In this document: positions 10,759-20,661 of the stretch, in pieces
Numbering within the stretch: the first letter of the stretch is position 1
How the letters are laid out: every line of letters starts with the position of its first letter
NCBI GenBank assembly: GCA_014655195.1
Contig: BNBH01000001.1
Location: forward strand, 124,001 to 188,000
Direction: 5' to 3'
DNA from: Streptomyces cellulosae
GTDB lineage: Bacteria; Actinomycetota; Actinomycetes; Streptomycetales; Streptomycetaceae
Length of the DNA: 64,000 bases
Notes under the pieces: model-generated
Databases searched by the model: none
What the model was told of the DNA's origin: nothing
Seen by the model: the letters and a program-made list of their open reading frames with translations, nothing else
Translations under genes and position numbers: made by a program

Positions 10759-11719
10759 GGATCTCCTCGATCCTTTCGGCCACCTTCTCCGCCTGGATGT
10801 CCCGCCCTTTCTCGTTGGGGTGGGCGTACCACGGCAGGTGGTTCGGGGAGTGTTCCAGGAGGCCGCCGATGGCCCTGTCGGCGCCGTCGCATGCCGTGTT
10901 CGTGGCCGTGCGGGCGTAGAGGTCGACGAAGTCGGCGTCGTGGGCCGCGGCGGCCTCCTTCGTCACCTCGTCCAGTCGCTGCTGGATGCGGTCCATGACC
11001 GGCATGGCGGCCTGGGGGACGTCGGCGAGGGGCAGTTGGGTCTGGCCCGGGGCCGGGGTCAGGCACTTGGTGGTGTCCTCGGGGACCAGTCGGGGGTAGC
11101 CGACCAGGACGGGGGTCGCCTTCGGGGAGAGGTTCCGGATGTTTCCCAGCATCCGGTTCAGGTCCACTTCGACCTGTGCGAATCGCCCGTCCAGCCACAG
11201 CCTTCCGTCGCCCGACTCGAAGAACTCGCCGCACTCGGACGCCGGTTCGGCCGGGGCCACCGGCTCTCCCGGCAGCAGGGACTGGTTCCGCAGTGCCGCC
11301 GAGCACTGTTTCAGGACGCTGTTGAAGCCCAGCGTGTTGCCGCCCACCGTGCCCACGGCCAGGCGGGTGTCGCTCGTGAGCGCGGCCTGCTGCGGCGGGA
11401 CCTCCCCGCGGCTGAAGGGCAGCTCCTGCTTCTCCCAGAAGTGGTGGACGCGCGCTCCCGAGCAGGAGACGTCCGCCTGGACGTCGAGCGTGACGCCCTT
11501 GTCCGCGAGGCGCCGGGTGGCGACGGCGGGGTGGTTCTCCGCCGACCGGAAGCAGAAGGCCGCGTCGAGGCTCTCGTCGCTGAGGGGCGGGACGCCGTAG
11601 TTGGCGGTGTAGGAGTCGCCGAAGAAGACGGTCGGTACAGGGGCGGCGGGTGCCGCGCCGGCGCCCACTGCCGGGGCGGCGAGCGCCGCGCAGACGCCCA
11701 GTGCGATGGCCGCATACAT
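10748..11719 (-). CDS. secreted SGNH/GDSL-family hydrolase
   Basis: 323-aa exported esterase/lipase-fold protein. Block I is FFGDSYTANYG with the nucleophilic Ser, the Gly and Asn blocks lie around VGTVGGNTLGF, and block V is WYAHPNEKG with the catalytic His. The N-terminus is an Ala-rich signal peptide with an AxA-type cleavage region. ATG 11719 is preferred over GTG 11767, because the latter lies inside the 46-bp hairpin that appears to terminate galK. The longer start would supply a basic n-region, so the choice is not final. Substrate unknown. Confidence 0.78.
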   Translation of the reverse strand: MYAAIALGVCAALAAPAVGAGAAPAAPVPTVFFGDSYTANYGVPPLSDESLDAAFCFRSAENHPAVATRRLADKGVTLDVQADVSCSGARVHHFWEKQELPFSRGEVPPQQAALTSDTRLAVGTVGGNTLGFNSVLKQCSAALRNQSLLPGEPVAPAEPASECGEFFESGDGRLWLDGRFAQVEVDLNRMLGNIRNLSPKATPVLVGYPRLVPEDTTKCLTPAPGQTQLPLADVPQAAMPVMDRIQQRLDEVTKEAAAAHDADFVDLYARTATNTACDGADRAIGGLLEHSPNHLPWYAHPNEKGRDIQAEKVAERIEEILNR

Positions 11720-11757
11720 GCCTGTGCCCTTTCGTCGCGGCCCACGAGGAGCACAAC

Positions 11758-11803
11758 GGATTGCCACTTTCCGTATTCAGTCATATACGGAAGGTGGCAA
11801 TCC
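11758..11803 (-). terminator. terminator downstream of galK
   Basis: Two 19-bp arms (11758-11776 and 11785-11803) with one mismatch and an 8-nt loop, 27 bp after the galK stop on the minus strand. It ends the gal operon ahead of the co-directional SGNH hydrolase gene. Confidence 0.8.
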
Positions 11804-11829
11804 AGTCGCCGTGTGCCGCAACCGGGCGA

Positions 11830-13002
<1,173 letters not shown>

Positions 13003-13030
13003 GCCCTGACCCCTGACCCTTCGTTGCCTT

Positions 13031-13993
13031 CTAGTTGCCGCGCTGCTGCGCGAACTCCCACGCGTCCGCGACGATCCCCTCGAGGTCGGCGCGTGACGGG
13101 TTCCAGCCGAGCTTCTCGCGGGCCGTGGCGGCGGACGCCACCAGGACCGCGGGGTCGCCGCCCCGGCGCGGTGCGACGACCTCGGGGACCGGGTGCCCGG
13201 TGACCTTGCGGACGGTCTCGATCACCTCGCGGACCGAGAAGCCGTTGCCGTTGCCGAGGTTGCAGATCAGGTGCTCGCCGGGCGTGGCCGCCTTCAGCGC
13301 GAGCAGGTGCGCCTCGGCCAGGTCGGCGACGTGGATGTAGTCGCGGACGCAGGTGCCGTCGGGCGTCGGGTAGTCGTCGCCGTAGACGGAGATCGCCTCG
13401 CGCCGGCCCTGGGCGACCTGGAGGACCAGGGGGATGAGGTGCGACTCGGGGTCGTGACGCTCGCCGTACGCGCCGTACGCGCCGGCGACGTTGAAGTAGC
13501 GCAGGGAGACCGCGCCGAGTCCGTGGGCCTGCGCCTCGCCGGTGATCATGTGGTCGACGGCGAGCTTCGAGGCGCCGTAGGGGCTGGTGGGGCGGGTGGG
13601 GGCGGTCTCCGGGATCGGGACCTGCTCCGGCTCGCCGTACGTGGCGGCCGTGGAGGAGAACACCAGGCGGCGCACCCCGGCCTCGCGCATGGCGCCGAGG
13701 AGCGCCATGGTTCCGCCGACGTTGTTGTCCCAGTACTTCTCCGGCTTCTGCACGGACTCGCCGACCTGGGAGAAGGCGGCGAAGTGCAGCACGCCGTCGT
13801 ACGAGGAGTCCAGCCACTTGGCGGCGTCGCGGATGTCGCCCTCGACGAACGCGGCGCCCGCGGGGACGCCCTCGCGGAAGCCGGTGGAGAGGTTGTCGAG
13901 CACGACGACCTCGTGCCCGGCCTCGACCAGATGCTGGGCGACGACGCTGCCCACGTACCCCGCGCCCCCGGTGACCAGGTACTTCCCGCTCAT
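13031..13993 (-). CDS. galE: UDP-glucose 4-epimerase
   Basis: Interconverts UDP-galactose and UDP-glucose. The 320-aa extended short-chain dehydrogenase has the NAD motif GGAGYVGS at its N-terminus, the catalytic Ser-Thr region FSSTAATYG and the YxxxK pair in [11 protein letters not shown]. The start codon overlaps the galT stop (ATGA, 13993-13990), giving tight translational coupling. In S. lividans a constitutive internal promoter (galP2) is known before galE; a comparable element here could lie inside the galT end but was not identified. Confidence 0.97.
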   Translation of the reverse strand: MSGKYLVTGGAGYVGSVVAQHLVEAGHEVVVLDNLSTGFREGVPAGAAFVEGDIRDAAKWLDSSYDGVLHFAAFSQVGESVQKPEKYWDNNVGGTMALLGAMREAGVRRLVFSSTAATYGEPEQVPIPETAPTRPTSPYGASKLAVDHMITGEAQAHGLGAVSLRYFNVAGAYGAYGERHDPESHLIPLVLQVAQGRREAISVYGDDYPTPDGTCVRDYIHVADLAEAHLLALKAATPGEHLICNLGNGNGFSVREVIETVRKVTGHPVPEVVAPRRGGDPAVLVASAATAREKLGWNPSRADLEGIVADAWEFAQQRGN

Positions 13994-15051
13994 GAACTCG
14001 CTACCTCTCGCAGTCGCCCGGCCGCGCGCTCCGGCGGCACGTCGTTGATGAACACGTTCATGCCGGATTCGGAGCCCGCGAGGAACTTAAGCTTGCCGGA
14101 CGTACGGCGAATGGTGAAAAGCTCCAGGTGCAGCGCGAAGTCGTCGCGGGTGACGCCCTCGACGTCGTCCAGGGGGCCGAACGGGGCCTGGTGCCAGGCG
14201 GCGATGTACGGGGTGGGCGGCTCGTTCTCCCCGAAGATCCGGTCGAAGCGCCGCAACAGTTCCAGGTACACCCGGGGGAACTCCGCGCGCGCCGCCTCGT
14301 CGAGTCCGAGCAGGTCGGGCACCCTGCGCTTGGGGTACAGGTGGACCTCGTACGGCCAGTGCGCCGCGTACGGCACGAACGCCACCCAGTGTTCACCCTC
14401 AAGGACGACCCGCTCGCCGGCGCGTTCCCGCTCGACCACGGCGTCGAACAGGTTCTCCCCGCCCGTCGCCTCCTTGTGCGCCGCCACCTGGCGCAGCATC
14501 AGGGCGGTGCGGGGAGTGGTGAAGGGGTAGGCGTAGATCTGCCCGTGGGGGTGCTGGAGCGTGACGCCGATCTCGGCGCCGCGGTTCTCGAAGCAGAACA
14601 CCTGTTCAACGGAGGGCAGATGCGACAGCTCGGACGTCCGGTCCGTCCAGGCGTCCAGCACCAGCCGTGCCTGCCGTTCGCTCAGTGCGGCGAAGGAGGC
14701 GTCGTGGTCGGAGGTGAAGCAGACGACCTCGCAGCGGCCGGAGTCCCCGGCGAGCGAGGGGAAGCGGTTCTCGAAGACCACCACGTCGTACGACGAGTCG
14801 GGGATCTCGCTCAGCCGGTCGCCCTCCGAGGGGCACAGCGGGCACTCGTCGGCCGGCGGGTGATACGTACGGCCCTGCCGGTGCGAGGCGACGGCGACGA
14901 AGTCGCCCAGGAGCTCGTCGCGGCGGATCTCGGACGTGGTCACGGTGGCGTCCAGCGGACGGCGGTCGACCGCGTCGCGCACGGTGTCGTCGGCGAGGTC
15001 GTAGTAGATGAGCTCCCGTCCGTCGGCCAGCCGGGTCGAGGTCTTCTTCAC
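13990..15051 (-). CDS. galT: galactose-1-phosphate uridylyltransferase
   Basis: Transfers UMP between UDP-glucose and galactose-1-phosphate. The 353-aa protein has the nucleophilic-His motif in [12 protein letters not shown], a likely zinc-binding CPLCPS segment and the C-terminal half with [12 protein letters not shown] 15051 has GGAGGAG seven bases upstream; the longer frame to 15144 crosses the promoter region and is rejected. First gene of the operon, so the symmetrical elements at 15146-15178 probably control it, divergently with the symporter. Confidence 0.95.
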   Translation of the reverse strand: MKKTSTRLADGRELIYYDLADDTVRDAVDRRPLDATVTTSEIRRDELLGDFVAVASHRQGRTYHPPADECPLCPSEGDRLSEIPDSSYDVVVFENRFPSLAGDSGRCEVVCFTSDHDASFAALSERQARLVLDAWTDRTSELSHLPSVEQVFCFENRGAEIGVTLQHPHGQIYAYPFTTPRTALMLRQVAAHKEATGGENLFDAVVERERAGERVVLEGEHWVAFVPYAAHWPYEVHLYPKRRVPDLLGLDEAARAEFPRVYLELLRRFDRIFGENEPPTPYIAAWHQAPFGPLDDVEGVTRDDFALHLELFTIRRTSGKLKFLAGSESGMNVFINDVPPERAAGRLREVASS

Positions 15052-15145
15052 TGTGGCACTCCTCCGCACCCGCCAGTCACTCAACACAATCGAACATAAC
15101 ACATCACAACTCACCAACCAGCGGTGCTCATCACGATCAAACAAA

Positions 15146-15178
15146 GAACGTGTACGAACGTGTTCAATAACTGAACAC
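15146..15178. promoter_or_regulatory. operator-like repeats in the galT/symporter divergent region
   Basis: Two direct copies of GAACGTGT (15146-15153 and 15156-15163), ten bases apart, run into the perfect inverted repeat GTGTTCA-ATAAC-TGAACAC (15160-15178). They lie in an AT-rich 176-bp gap between galT and the symporter. A sugar-responsive repressor acting on both genes is inferred. No regulator gene is adjacent. Confidence 0.6.
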
Positions 15179-15227
15179 GGAGGCGTAGATTCCGCGTCGG
15201 ATCAGTTCGCGAACGAAGCGAGTGTGT

Positions 15228-16907
15228 ATGCATACCCCCACATACCTGGCCTCAGGGCTTCGGCTCCCCACCAACTGGCTGGACTACACGATCCTCGGGA
15301 TCTACTTCCTCGTCGTGCTGGGCATCGGCTTCGCCGCCCGCCGGTCGGTCAAGACGAGCCTGGACTTCTTCCTGTCCGGGCGCTCCCTGCCCGCCTGGGT
15401 GACCGGACTGGCGTTCATCGCGGCCAACCTCGGCGCCACCGAGATCCTCGGCATGGCCGCGAACAGCGCGCAGTACGGCGTCTACACCACACACTGGTAC
15501 TGGATCGGCGCCATCCCCGCGATGGTGTTCCTGGGCCTCGTGATGATGCCGTTCTACTACGGCTCCAAGGTCCGCTCGGTCCCCGAGTTCCTGCTGCTGC
15601 GCTTCGACAAGGCGGCGCACCTGCTGAGCTCGATCCTGTTCGCCGCGGCCGCCATCCTGATCGCGGGCGTCAACCTCTACGCCCTCGCGATCGTCGTCGA
15701 GGCGCTCCTCGGCTGGCCGCAGTGGGTGGCCATCGTCGTCGCCGGCTTCTTCGTCCTCGCCTACATCACCCTGGGCGGTCTGTCCTCGGCGATCTACAAC
15801 GAGGTCCTGCAGTTCTTCGTCATCCTCGCCGCGCTCATCCCCATCACCGTGCTCGGCCTCAGGAGCGTCGGCGGCTGGGACGGCCTGACCGACAAGCTCA
15901 CCGCCTCCCACGGCGACAACTTCGTCACCGCCTGGGGCGGCACCGGCATCGGCAGCGACAACCCGCTCGGCGCCAACTGGCTGACCATCGTCCTCGGCCT
16001 CGGCTTCGTCCTCTCCTTCGGCTACTGGACGACCAACTTCGCCGAGGTGCAGCGCGCGCTGTCCGCGAAGAACCTCTCGGCGGCCCAGCGCACCCCGCTG
16101 ATCGCCGCGTTCCCGAAGATCTTCATCGTCTTCCTGGTGATGATCCCCGGCCTGGTCGCCGCCGTGCTGGTCCCCAAGATCGGCACCAGCGGCTCGGACC
16201 TGCAGTACAACGACGCCATCCCGTACCTGATGCAGCAGCTCCTGCCCAACGGTGTGCTCGGCATCGCCGTGACCGGTCTGCTCGCCGCGTTCATGGCGGG
16301 CATGGCGGCGAACGTCTCCTCCTTCAACACCGTCTTCACCGCCGACATCTGGGCGAAGTACGTGGTGAAGGGCCGCGAGGACTCCTACTACGTGCGCTTC
16401 GGCCGCCTGATCACCGCGATCGGCGTGCTCGCGTCCATCGGCACGGCGTTCCTGGCCAGCTCGTTCTCGAACATCATGGCCTACCTGCAGACGCTGTTCT
16501 CCTTCTTCAACGTGCCGATGTTCGTCGTCTTCATCATCGGCATGTTCTGGAAGCGGGCGTCCATGAAGTCCGGCTTCTGGGGCCTCATCGCGGGCACCAC
16601 CGCGGCGATGGTGAACTACTTCTGGATCTACAAGCAGGGCATCATCGACATCCCCTCCGACCAGGGCGCCAACTTCGTCTCCGCGATCGCGGGCTTCGTC
16701 GCGGGCGCGGTCGTCATGGTCGCGGTGTCGCTGTTCACGGCGCCCAAACCCGCCGCCGAGCTGCAGGGTCTGGTCTACGGCACCCGCTCGCCCGGCATGG
16801 CGGAGCCGCCCGCGGAGGGCGACGACGCGTGGTACCGCAAGCCGGCGCTGCTGGGCTGGGGCGCTGTGGTTCTGGCTGCCGCCTGCTACATCCCGTTCTC
16901 GTTCTGA
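15228..16907 (+). CDS. sodium:solute symporter (SSS family), probable galactose/glucose transporter
   Basis: 559-aa inner-membrane cotransporter with 13-14 predicted helices. The first helix follows NWLDYTILG, then the SSS-type RRSVKTSLDFFLSGRSL segment and FIAANLGATEILGMA in helix 2 typical of SGLT-like proteins; a characteristic AAFMAGMAANVSSFNT lies in the middle. ATG 15228 is preferred to GTG 15222. Divergent from galTEK across shared operators, which supports galactose uptake. A 103-aa membrane protein follows 21 bp later in the same operon. Confidence 0.88.
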   Translation: MHTPTYLASGLRLPTNWLDYTILGIYFLVVLGIGFAARRSVKTSLDFFLSGRSLPAWVTGLAFIAANLGATEILGMAANSAQYGVYTTHWYWIGAIPAMVFLGLVMMPFYYGSKVRSVPEFLLLRFDKAAHLLSSILFAAAAILIAGVNLYALAIVVEALLGWPQWVAIVVAGFFVLAYITLGGLSSAIYNEVLQFFVILAALIPITVLGLRSVGGWDGLTDKLTASHGDNFVTAWGGTGIGSDNPLGANWLTIVLGLGFVLSFGYWTTNFAEVQRALSAKNLSAAQRTPLIAAFPKIFIVFLVMIPGLVAAVLVPKIGTSGSDLQYNDAIPYLMQQLLPNGVLGIAVTGLLAAFMAGMAANVSSFNTVFTADIWAKYVVKGREDSYYVRFGRLITAIGVLASIGTAFLASSFSNIMAYLQTLFSFFNVPMFVVFIIGMFWKRASMKSGFWGLIAGTTAAMVNYFWIYKQGIIDIPSDQGANFVSAIAGFVAGAVVMVAVSLFTAPKPAAELQGLVYGTRSPGMAEPPAEGDDAWYRKPALLGWGAVVLAAACYIPFSF

Positions 16908-16928
16908 CCGCGGGAGGATTGAGAGAGC

Positions 16929-17240
16929 ATGTCCGATCACTACTCCGAGGCCGATCTCCAGAAGGAGATCACCGAGCTGGAGACCAAGTCCGCGACGGCC
17001 GCGCGGTTGTTCGACATCCGGCGGATCATCGGTGGGCTGTTCGTCGTGTACGGGGTGATCGTGATGATCGCCGGGTTCACGGCGTCCGATGCCGACATCG
17101 AGAAGGCGGAGGGGGTCAACATCAACCTGTGGACGGGGGTGGGGATGCTGATCCTCGGGCTCCTGTTCCTCCTCTGGCTCTGGCTCCGCCCGACGGTCCC
17201 GCCGCCGGCGGCGCCTGACGAGGACGCGTCCTCTTCTTGA
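16929..17240 (+). CDS. small two-helix membrane protein linked to the symporter
   Basis: 103-aa product with a charged, coiled-coil-prone N-terminus (about 1-32), then two membrane segments (about 34-52 and 70-87) and a short proline/acidic tail. GGGAGG stands upstream and the start is 21 bp after the symporter stop, so it is almost certainly co-transcribed. Small partner proteins are known beside several sugar and acetate symporters. A helper role here is inference. No named family was recognised. Confidence 0.7.
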   Translation: MSDHYSEADLQKEITELETKSATAARLFDIRRIIGGLFVVYGVIVMIAGFTASDADIEKAEGVNINLWTGVGMLILGLLFLLWLWLRPTVPPPAAPDEDASSS

Positions 17241-17820
17241 CGCACGCTGCTTTTCCACACGGGGTGTGCGGTCTCCTGTACGGGGGTTGCACACCCCGTG
17301 TGCATGGGGGGGCGCCCGCGTGGGTGCAGGACGGCCTCGCCAGCCCCGGGGGTGGCCCCGTCGCCCCAGCCGTACGACTGCCCGCAGTCGGCGAGGACAA
17401 CAGCCACCGGCGTGGGTGCGGGCCGGGGGGTGCCGGCGCACCTCGGCGCCAACGAGGCGCCGCCGCGCCCACCCGTGCCGCCCTAGGCGGCACGATTGCC
17501 CGCAGTTGGCGGGGGGTGTGCCCCGCCACCGATGTCCGTGTAGCCGCCCGCGGCGGGGAGGGGACGGGGTGGGGGTGGGCGCCCGCAGCGGCTGGCGCGT
17601 CCACGCCCTGGGCCTCTCGAGACACACTCTCGCGCGCCAGACCGAGGACGACCACCCCCACCGCGGCCCCGCACCACCACCCCACCGTGGGCGCTACAGC
17701 AACCCCCACCGGACAGGTGGATGCGCCGCAGGCGTCACACCTCAGCCCCCACCAGGCGCCGGGAGGCCACCGGACCCCAACCCCACCGAACAGACCCCCG
17801 CGCCGCGGGCCACGCAGGCG
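17241..17820. other. 580-bp gene-free region rich in palindromes and short direct repeats
   Basis: No coding sequence with plausible composition; open frames here encode only Pro/Arg-rich runs. After the terminator at 17256-17302 it holds a 22-bp direct repeat of the form CGAYTGCCCGCAGTYGGCGR (17375-17396 and 17492-17513). The first copy is itself a hairpin (CGACTG-CCCG-CAGTCG). A separate palindrome GTGCCGCC-CTA-GGCGGCAC lies at 17475-17493. Confidence 0.6.
17256..17302 (+). terminator. terminator of the symporter operon
   Basis: Perfect 14-bp stem (17256-17269 with 17289-17302) preceded by TTTT, with a 19-nt loop, 16 bp after the stop of the small membrane gene. Confidence 0.8.
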
Positions 17821-18492
17821 TCACGACCGCGTCGACGCCCGGTCCAGCAACCCCGTCCGCGCCGCCAACGCCGCCGCCTCCAGCCGCGACCCCACCCCCA
17901 GCTTCATCAGCACCCTCTGCACATGCGTCCGGGCAGTGGACGGCGCGATCCCCATCCCCGCCGCGATCAGCCTCGTGTCCTCCCCCTCCGCGACCCTCAC
18001 CAGCACCTCAACCTCCCGAGGCGTCAGCATCGACAGCAGCCGCGCGCCCTCGTCATCAGGCTGAGCCGCAGGATTCAGCAGCTCCCCGAACGCCCCCTGC
18101 AGCAACGCGGGCGCCACCGCCGCCTCCCCCGCCCGCGCCTTCAGCATCGCCCGCTCGACCCCCTCGATCCGCTCGTCGTGCCGCACGTACCCCGACGCCC
18201 CCGCCGCGAACGCCGCCGCGATCCCCCGCGGTGACGGCACCGGCCCCAGCACCACGACCGCCACCTGCGGCCGCTCCCGCTTGATCTTCACGACCGGGTC
18301 GAACGTCCCGGCCTCCGCCGGCGCCGCCGTCCCCAGCAGACAGACCTCCGGCGCCCTGCTGATCACCAGGTCCGCGGCCCCCGCCGCGGGCGCCGCCGCG
18401 GCCAGCACCCTGTGCCCTCGCAGCTTCAGCGCCGAGGCGAGCGCCTCGGCGAGCAGTCGGTGGTCGTCGACCACCATCAGCCGCACTCCCAT
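17821..18492 (-). CDS. atypical LuxR-type response regulator lacking the phospho-acceptor Asp
   Basis: 223-aa regulator with a receiver-like N-terminal domain (about 3-120) and a GerE/LuxR HTH (about 155-215, starting LTPREVEVLVRV). The acidic pair Asp9/Asp10 is kept, but the residue expected to be the phosphorylated Asp is Gly54 in EVCLLG, and the conserved Lys position reads Arg-His (GYVRHD). Canonical phosphorylation is therefore unlikely. It may be an aspartate-less or ligand-controlled regulator. ATG 18492 is used. No kinase gene is adjacent. Confidence 0.82.
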   Translation of the reverse strand: MGVRLMVVDDHRLLAEALASALKLRGHRVLAAAAPAAGAADLVISRAPEVCLLGTAAPAEAGTFDPVVKIKRERPQVAVVVLGPVPSPRGIAAAFAAGASGYVRHDERIEGVERAMLKARAGEAAVAPALLQGAFGELLNPAAQPDDEGARLLSMLTPREVEVLVRVAEGEDTRLIAAGMGIAPSTARTHVQRVLMKLGVGSRLEAAALAARTGLLDRASTRS

Positions 18493-18648
18493 CGGACAAC
18501 CATCCCCCCAGACAACACACCCCCGGATGCCCCCGGAAGCTACACGCTTGTTCGACGTCGCGCTCCCCCTACCGGCGAGAATCGCCCCGGAACGCCGAAA
18601 TTCTCGTGTTCGATGGCGAAGAGCGCGTGATGAGCGGTACGCGAACGA

Positions 18649-18672
18649 CCCCGTCCCTGAGCAGGGACGGGG
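18649..18672 (-). terminator. terminator downstream of the first beta-propeller gene
   Basis: Perfect 11-bp stem (18649-18659 with 18662-18672) with a 2-nt loop, 35 bp beyond the stop on the minus strand. Confidence 0.75.
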
Positions 18673-18706
18673 CCGTCAACGAAGGCACAAGCGTGACAGC
18701 GAACGA

Positions 18707-20593
18707 TCACTCCGTGCCGAAGGCGATCACCGAGTACTCCTCCTCCCGGCTCGTGAAGTCACTCGCGTACACGGAGGACATGTACAGCCCGCCCTGACCG
18801 AACTGGATCTCCGAGTAGTCCGGCGACATCCGCGACTCCACGTCGCGCACCGCCTCCGTCGACGGGTTCTCCATCAGGAGCGTCTCCTTGAAGGACTCGC
18901 CGTCGATGCTGACGACCTGCCCGCCCTTGTCGTACGGGGGCCGCTTGTAGGCGATGACGTTGGGGCCGTCCATGCGCAGCGGGAAGATCTCGTAGTTCTC
19001 GCCGGCGTCGGCGCGCTGGCCGGTCTGCTTGCCGGTGGCCAGGTCGAACGCGACGACCTCGTTGGTCTGGCTGTAGCCGTCGCCGCCGCTGTCGTGCTCC
19101 TCGGTGGCGATGTACAGCCGGTCGTTGCCGACCGTCACGCCCGTGCAGCTCTCCACCTTGTAGATGGCGTCGCAGCGGGCGGCGAACTCGTCGCCCGGCG
19201 CGGACAGGCGGGCGCGCAGCTTGCCGGTCTTGTTGTCGATGGAGAAGAAGTCCGAGATGCCGCTGCCGTCACCGGCGCTGTCGCCGACGTCGGCGGCCAC
19301 CACGAGCGGGTCGGTGGAGACGACGGCCGCGTACTCGATGCCCTCGTCCATCTTGTACTCGGCGAGGATGTCGCCCGACTTGGGGTCGACGTTCTGGATG
19401 TGCAGCTGACGCTGGTCGTACGAGCCGCACTTGCGGACCGCGACGAGCTTGGCGCCGCCGCCGTACCCGGCGTCGTAGCAGGAGTCGGACGTCTTGGGCG
19501 CCCAGCGCTCGTCACCGGAGGCGAGGTCCCAGGCGGCGCCGCCGCTGGTGGAACCGGCCGCGACGGTGCCGCCGCCGATCGTCACGTTGTTGAAGCTGAC
19601 CGGCATGGTGCCCGACTTGGCGGTCTTGGTCCACAGCTTGGTGCCGGCCGCCAGGTCGACCACCGCGACCTCGGTGCAGGACTGGGGGTCCGTCTTGCTC
19701 GGCATGGCCGGCTTGTGGACGATCGCGGTCCTGTTGTCCTCGGTGACGTGCGAGGTCGCCGCGCACACCGGACCGGGGAGGTCAAGGGTCCACTTCTTGG
19801 TGCCGGTCTTGCGGTCGTAGCCGGTGATCTCCGACAGGCCGCTCTTGGCGTAGACGGAGTCGGTCAGCCAGGAACCGGCGATCGGAATGGTCGAGACGCC
19901 CTTGGGCACCTTGGGCGAGGGCACCTGGAAGAGCACCTTGGACCCGGTGGCGGCGGGCGCCTTCTCCTCGGCCTTCCCGGTGGTGGTGCCTCCGTCGCCG
20001 GAGCCGCCCTCCTTGCCGTCGCCCTCGCCGCCCTTGGTGTCGCCGCCCTCGGCGGTGGTCTGCTTGTCGTCGTCCTTGCCGGACGAGTTCGCGTACCAGA
20101 CGCCGCCGCCGACGATCAGCGCGATCGCGACGACCGCCGACACGATGATGGCGACCTGGGCGTTGACCTTCCGGCCGCCGCCGCCCTGTCCGGCCTGCGC
20201 CTGCATCGGCACGGTCGGCTGCGCGTAGCCGTACGGCGGCTGCTGCCCGTACGGTCCCGGCTGCTGCGGCTGGCCGTAGGGACCGGGCTGGCCGTACGGA
20301 CCGGGCTGCTGGGCCGGGTAGCCGTAACCGGCGGGCGGCTGCGGCTGCTGCGGGTAGCCGTAGCCGGGCCCCTGCGGGGGCGTCGGCGGCGCGGCGGGCG
20401 GCGGGGTCCCCGGCGCCTGCGGGTAGCCGTAGCCCGGCTGCGGGGCCTTGTTCAGATCAGGTCCGGCGGGCGGCTGCGCGGGCGGGGTGGGGGGCGCCGA
20501 GGGCGCCGGAGTCTGCGGCTCCGACGGGTCCTGCGGCGGCCCGAACCCCGGCTGCTGCGGGGGCTGGTTGGGCGGCGGAGGCGGCTGGGTCAT
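18707..20593 (-). CDS. membrane-anchored PQQ-like beta-propeller protein, paralog A
   Basis: 628-aa protein: a Pro/Gly/Gln/Tyr-rich cytoplasmic region (about 1-140, with repeated GYGYP and GPYGQP units), one transmembrane helix (about 147-168), an acidic Gly/Glu/Lys linker, then an extracellular PQQ-like (BamB-type) repeat domain of roughly 400 residues. The domain resembles a ligand-free propeller; no quinone-dehydrogenase catalytic motif was seen. Its stop is followed by a terminator. A paralog lies 68 bp upstream on the same strand, implying tandem duplication. Function unknown. Confidence 0.8.
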   Translation of the reverse strand: MTQPPPPPNQPPQQPGFGPPQDPSEPQTPAPSAPPTPPAQPPAGPDLNKAPQPGYGYPQAPGTPPPAAPPTPPQGPGYGYPQQPQPPAGYGYPAQQPGPYGQPGPYGQPQQPGPYGQQPPYGYAQPTVPMQAQAGQGGGGRKVNAQVAIIVSAVVAIALIVGGGVWYANSSGKDDDKQTTAEGGDTKGGEGDGKEGGSGDGGTTTGKAEEKAPAATGSKVLFQVPSPKVPKGVSTIPIAGSWLTDSVYAKSGLSEITGYDRKTGTKKWTLDLPGPVCAATSHVTEDNRTAIVHKPAMPSKTDPQSCTEVAVVDLAAGTKLWTKTAKSGTMPVSFNNVTIGGGTVAAGSTSGGAAWDLASGDERWAPKTSDSCYDAGYGGGAKLVAVRKCGSYDQRQLHIQNVDPKSGDILAEYKMDEGIEYAAVVSTDPLVVAADVGDSAGDGSGISDFFSIDNKTGKLRARLSAPGDEFAARCDAIYKVESCTGVTVGNDRLYIATEEHDSGGDGYSQTNEVVAFDLATGKQTGQRADAGENYEIFPLRMDGPNVIAYKRPPYDKGGQVVSIDGESFKETLLMENPSTEAVRDVESRMSPDYSEIQFGQGGLYMSSVYASDFTSREEEYSVIAFGTE

Positions 20594-20661
20594 GGCGTGG
20601 ATACCTCAGGGGAAGGGGACGACGGGCGGTCGGAGAGTGACGCGGGCTGCGCTCACGGGCC

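Noticed and set aside
17266..18234. Plus-strand open frames in the 17.2-18.2 kb interval
   Set aside because: Pro/Arg/His-rich products without homologous segments or start signals; the region is palindrome-rich and the minus-strand LuxR gene explains its right end.
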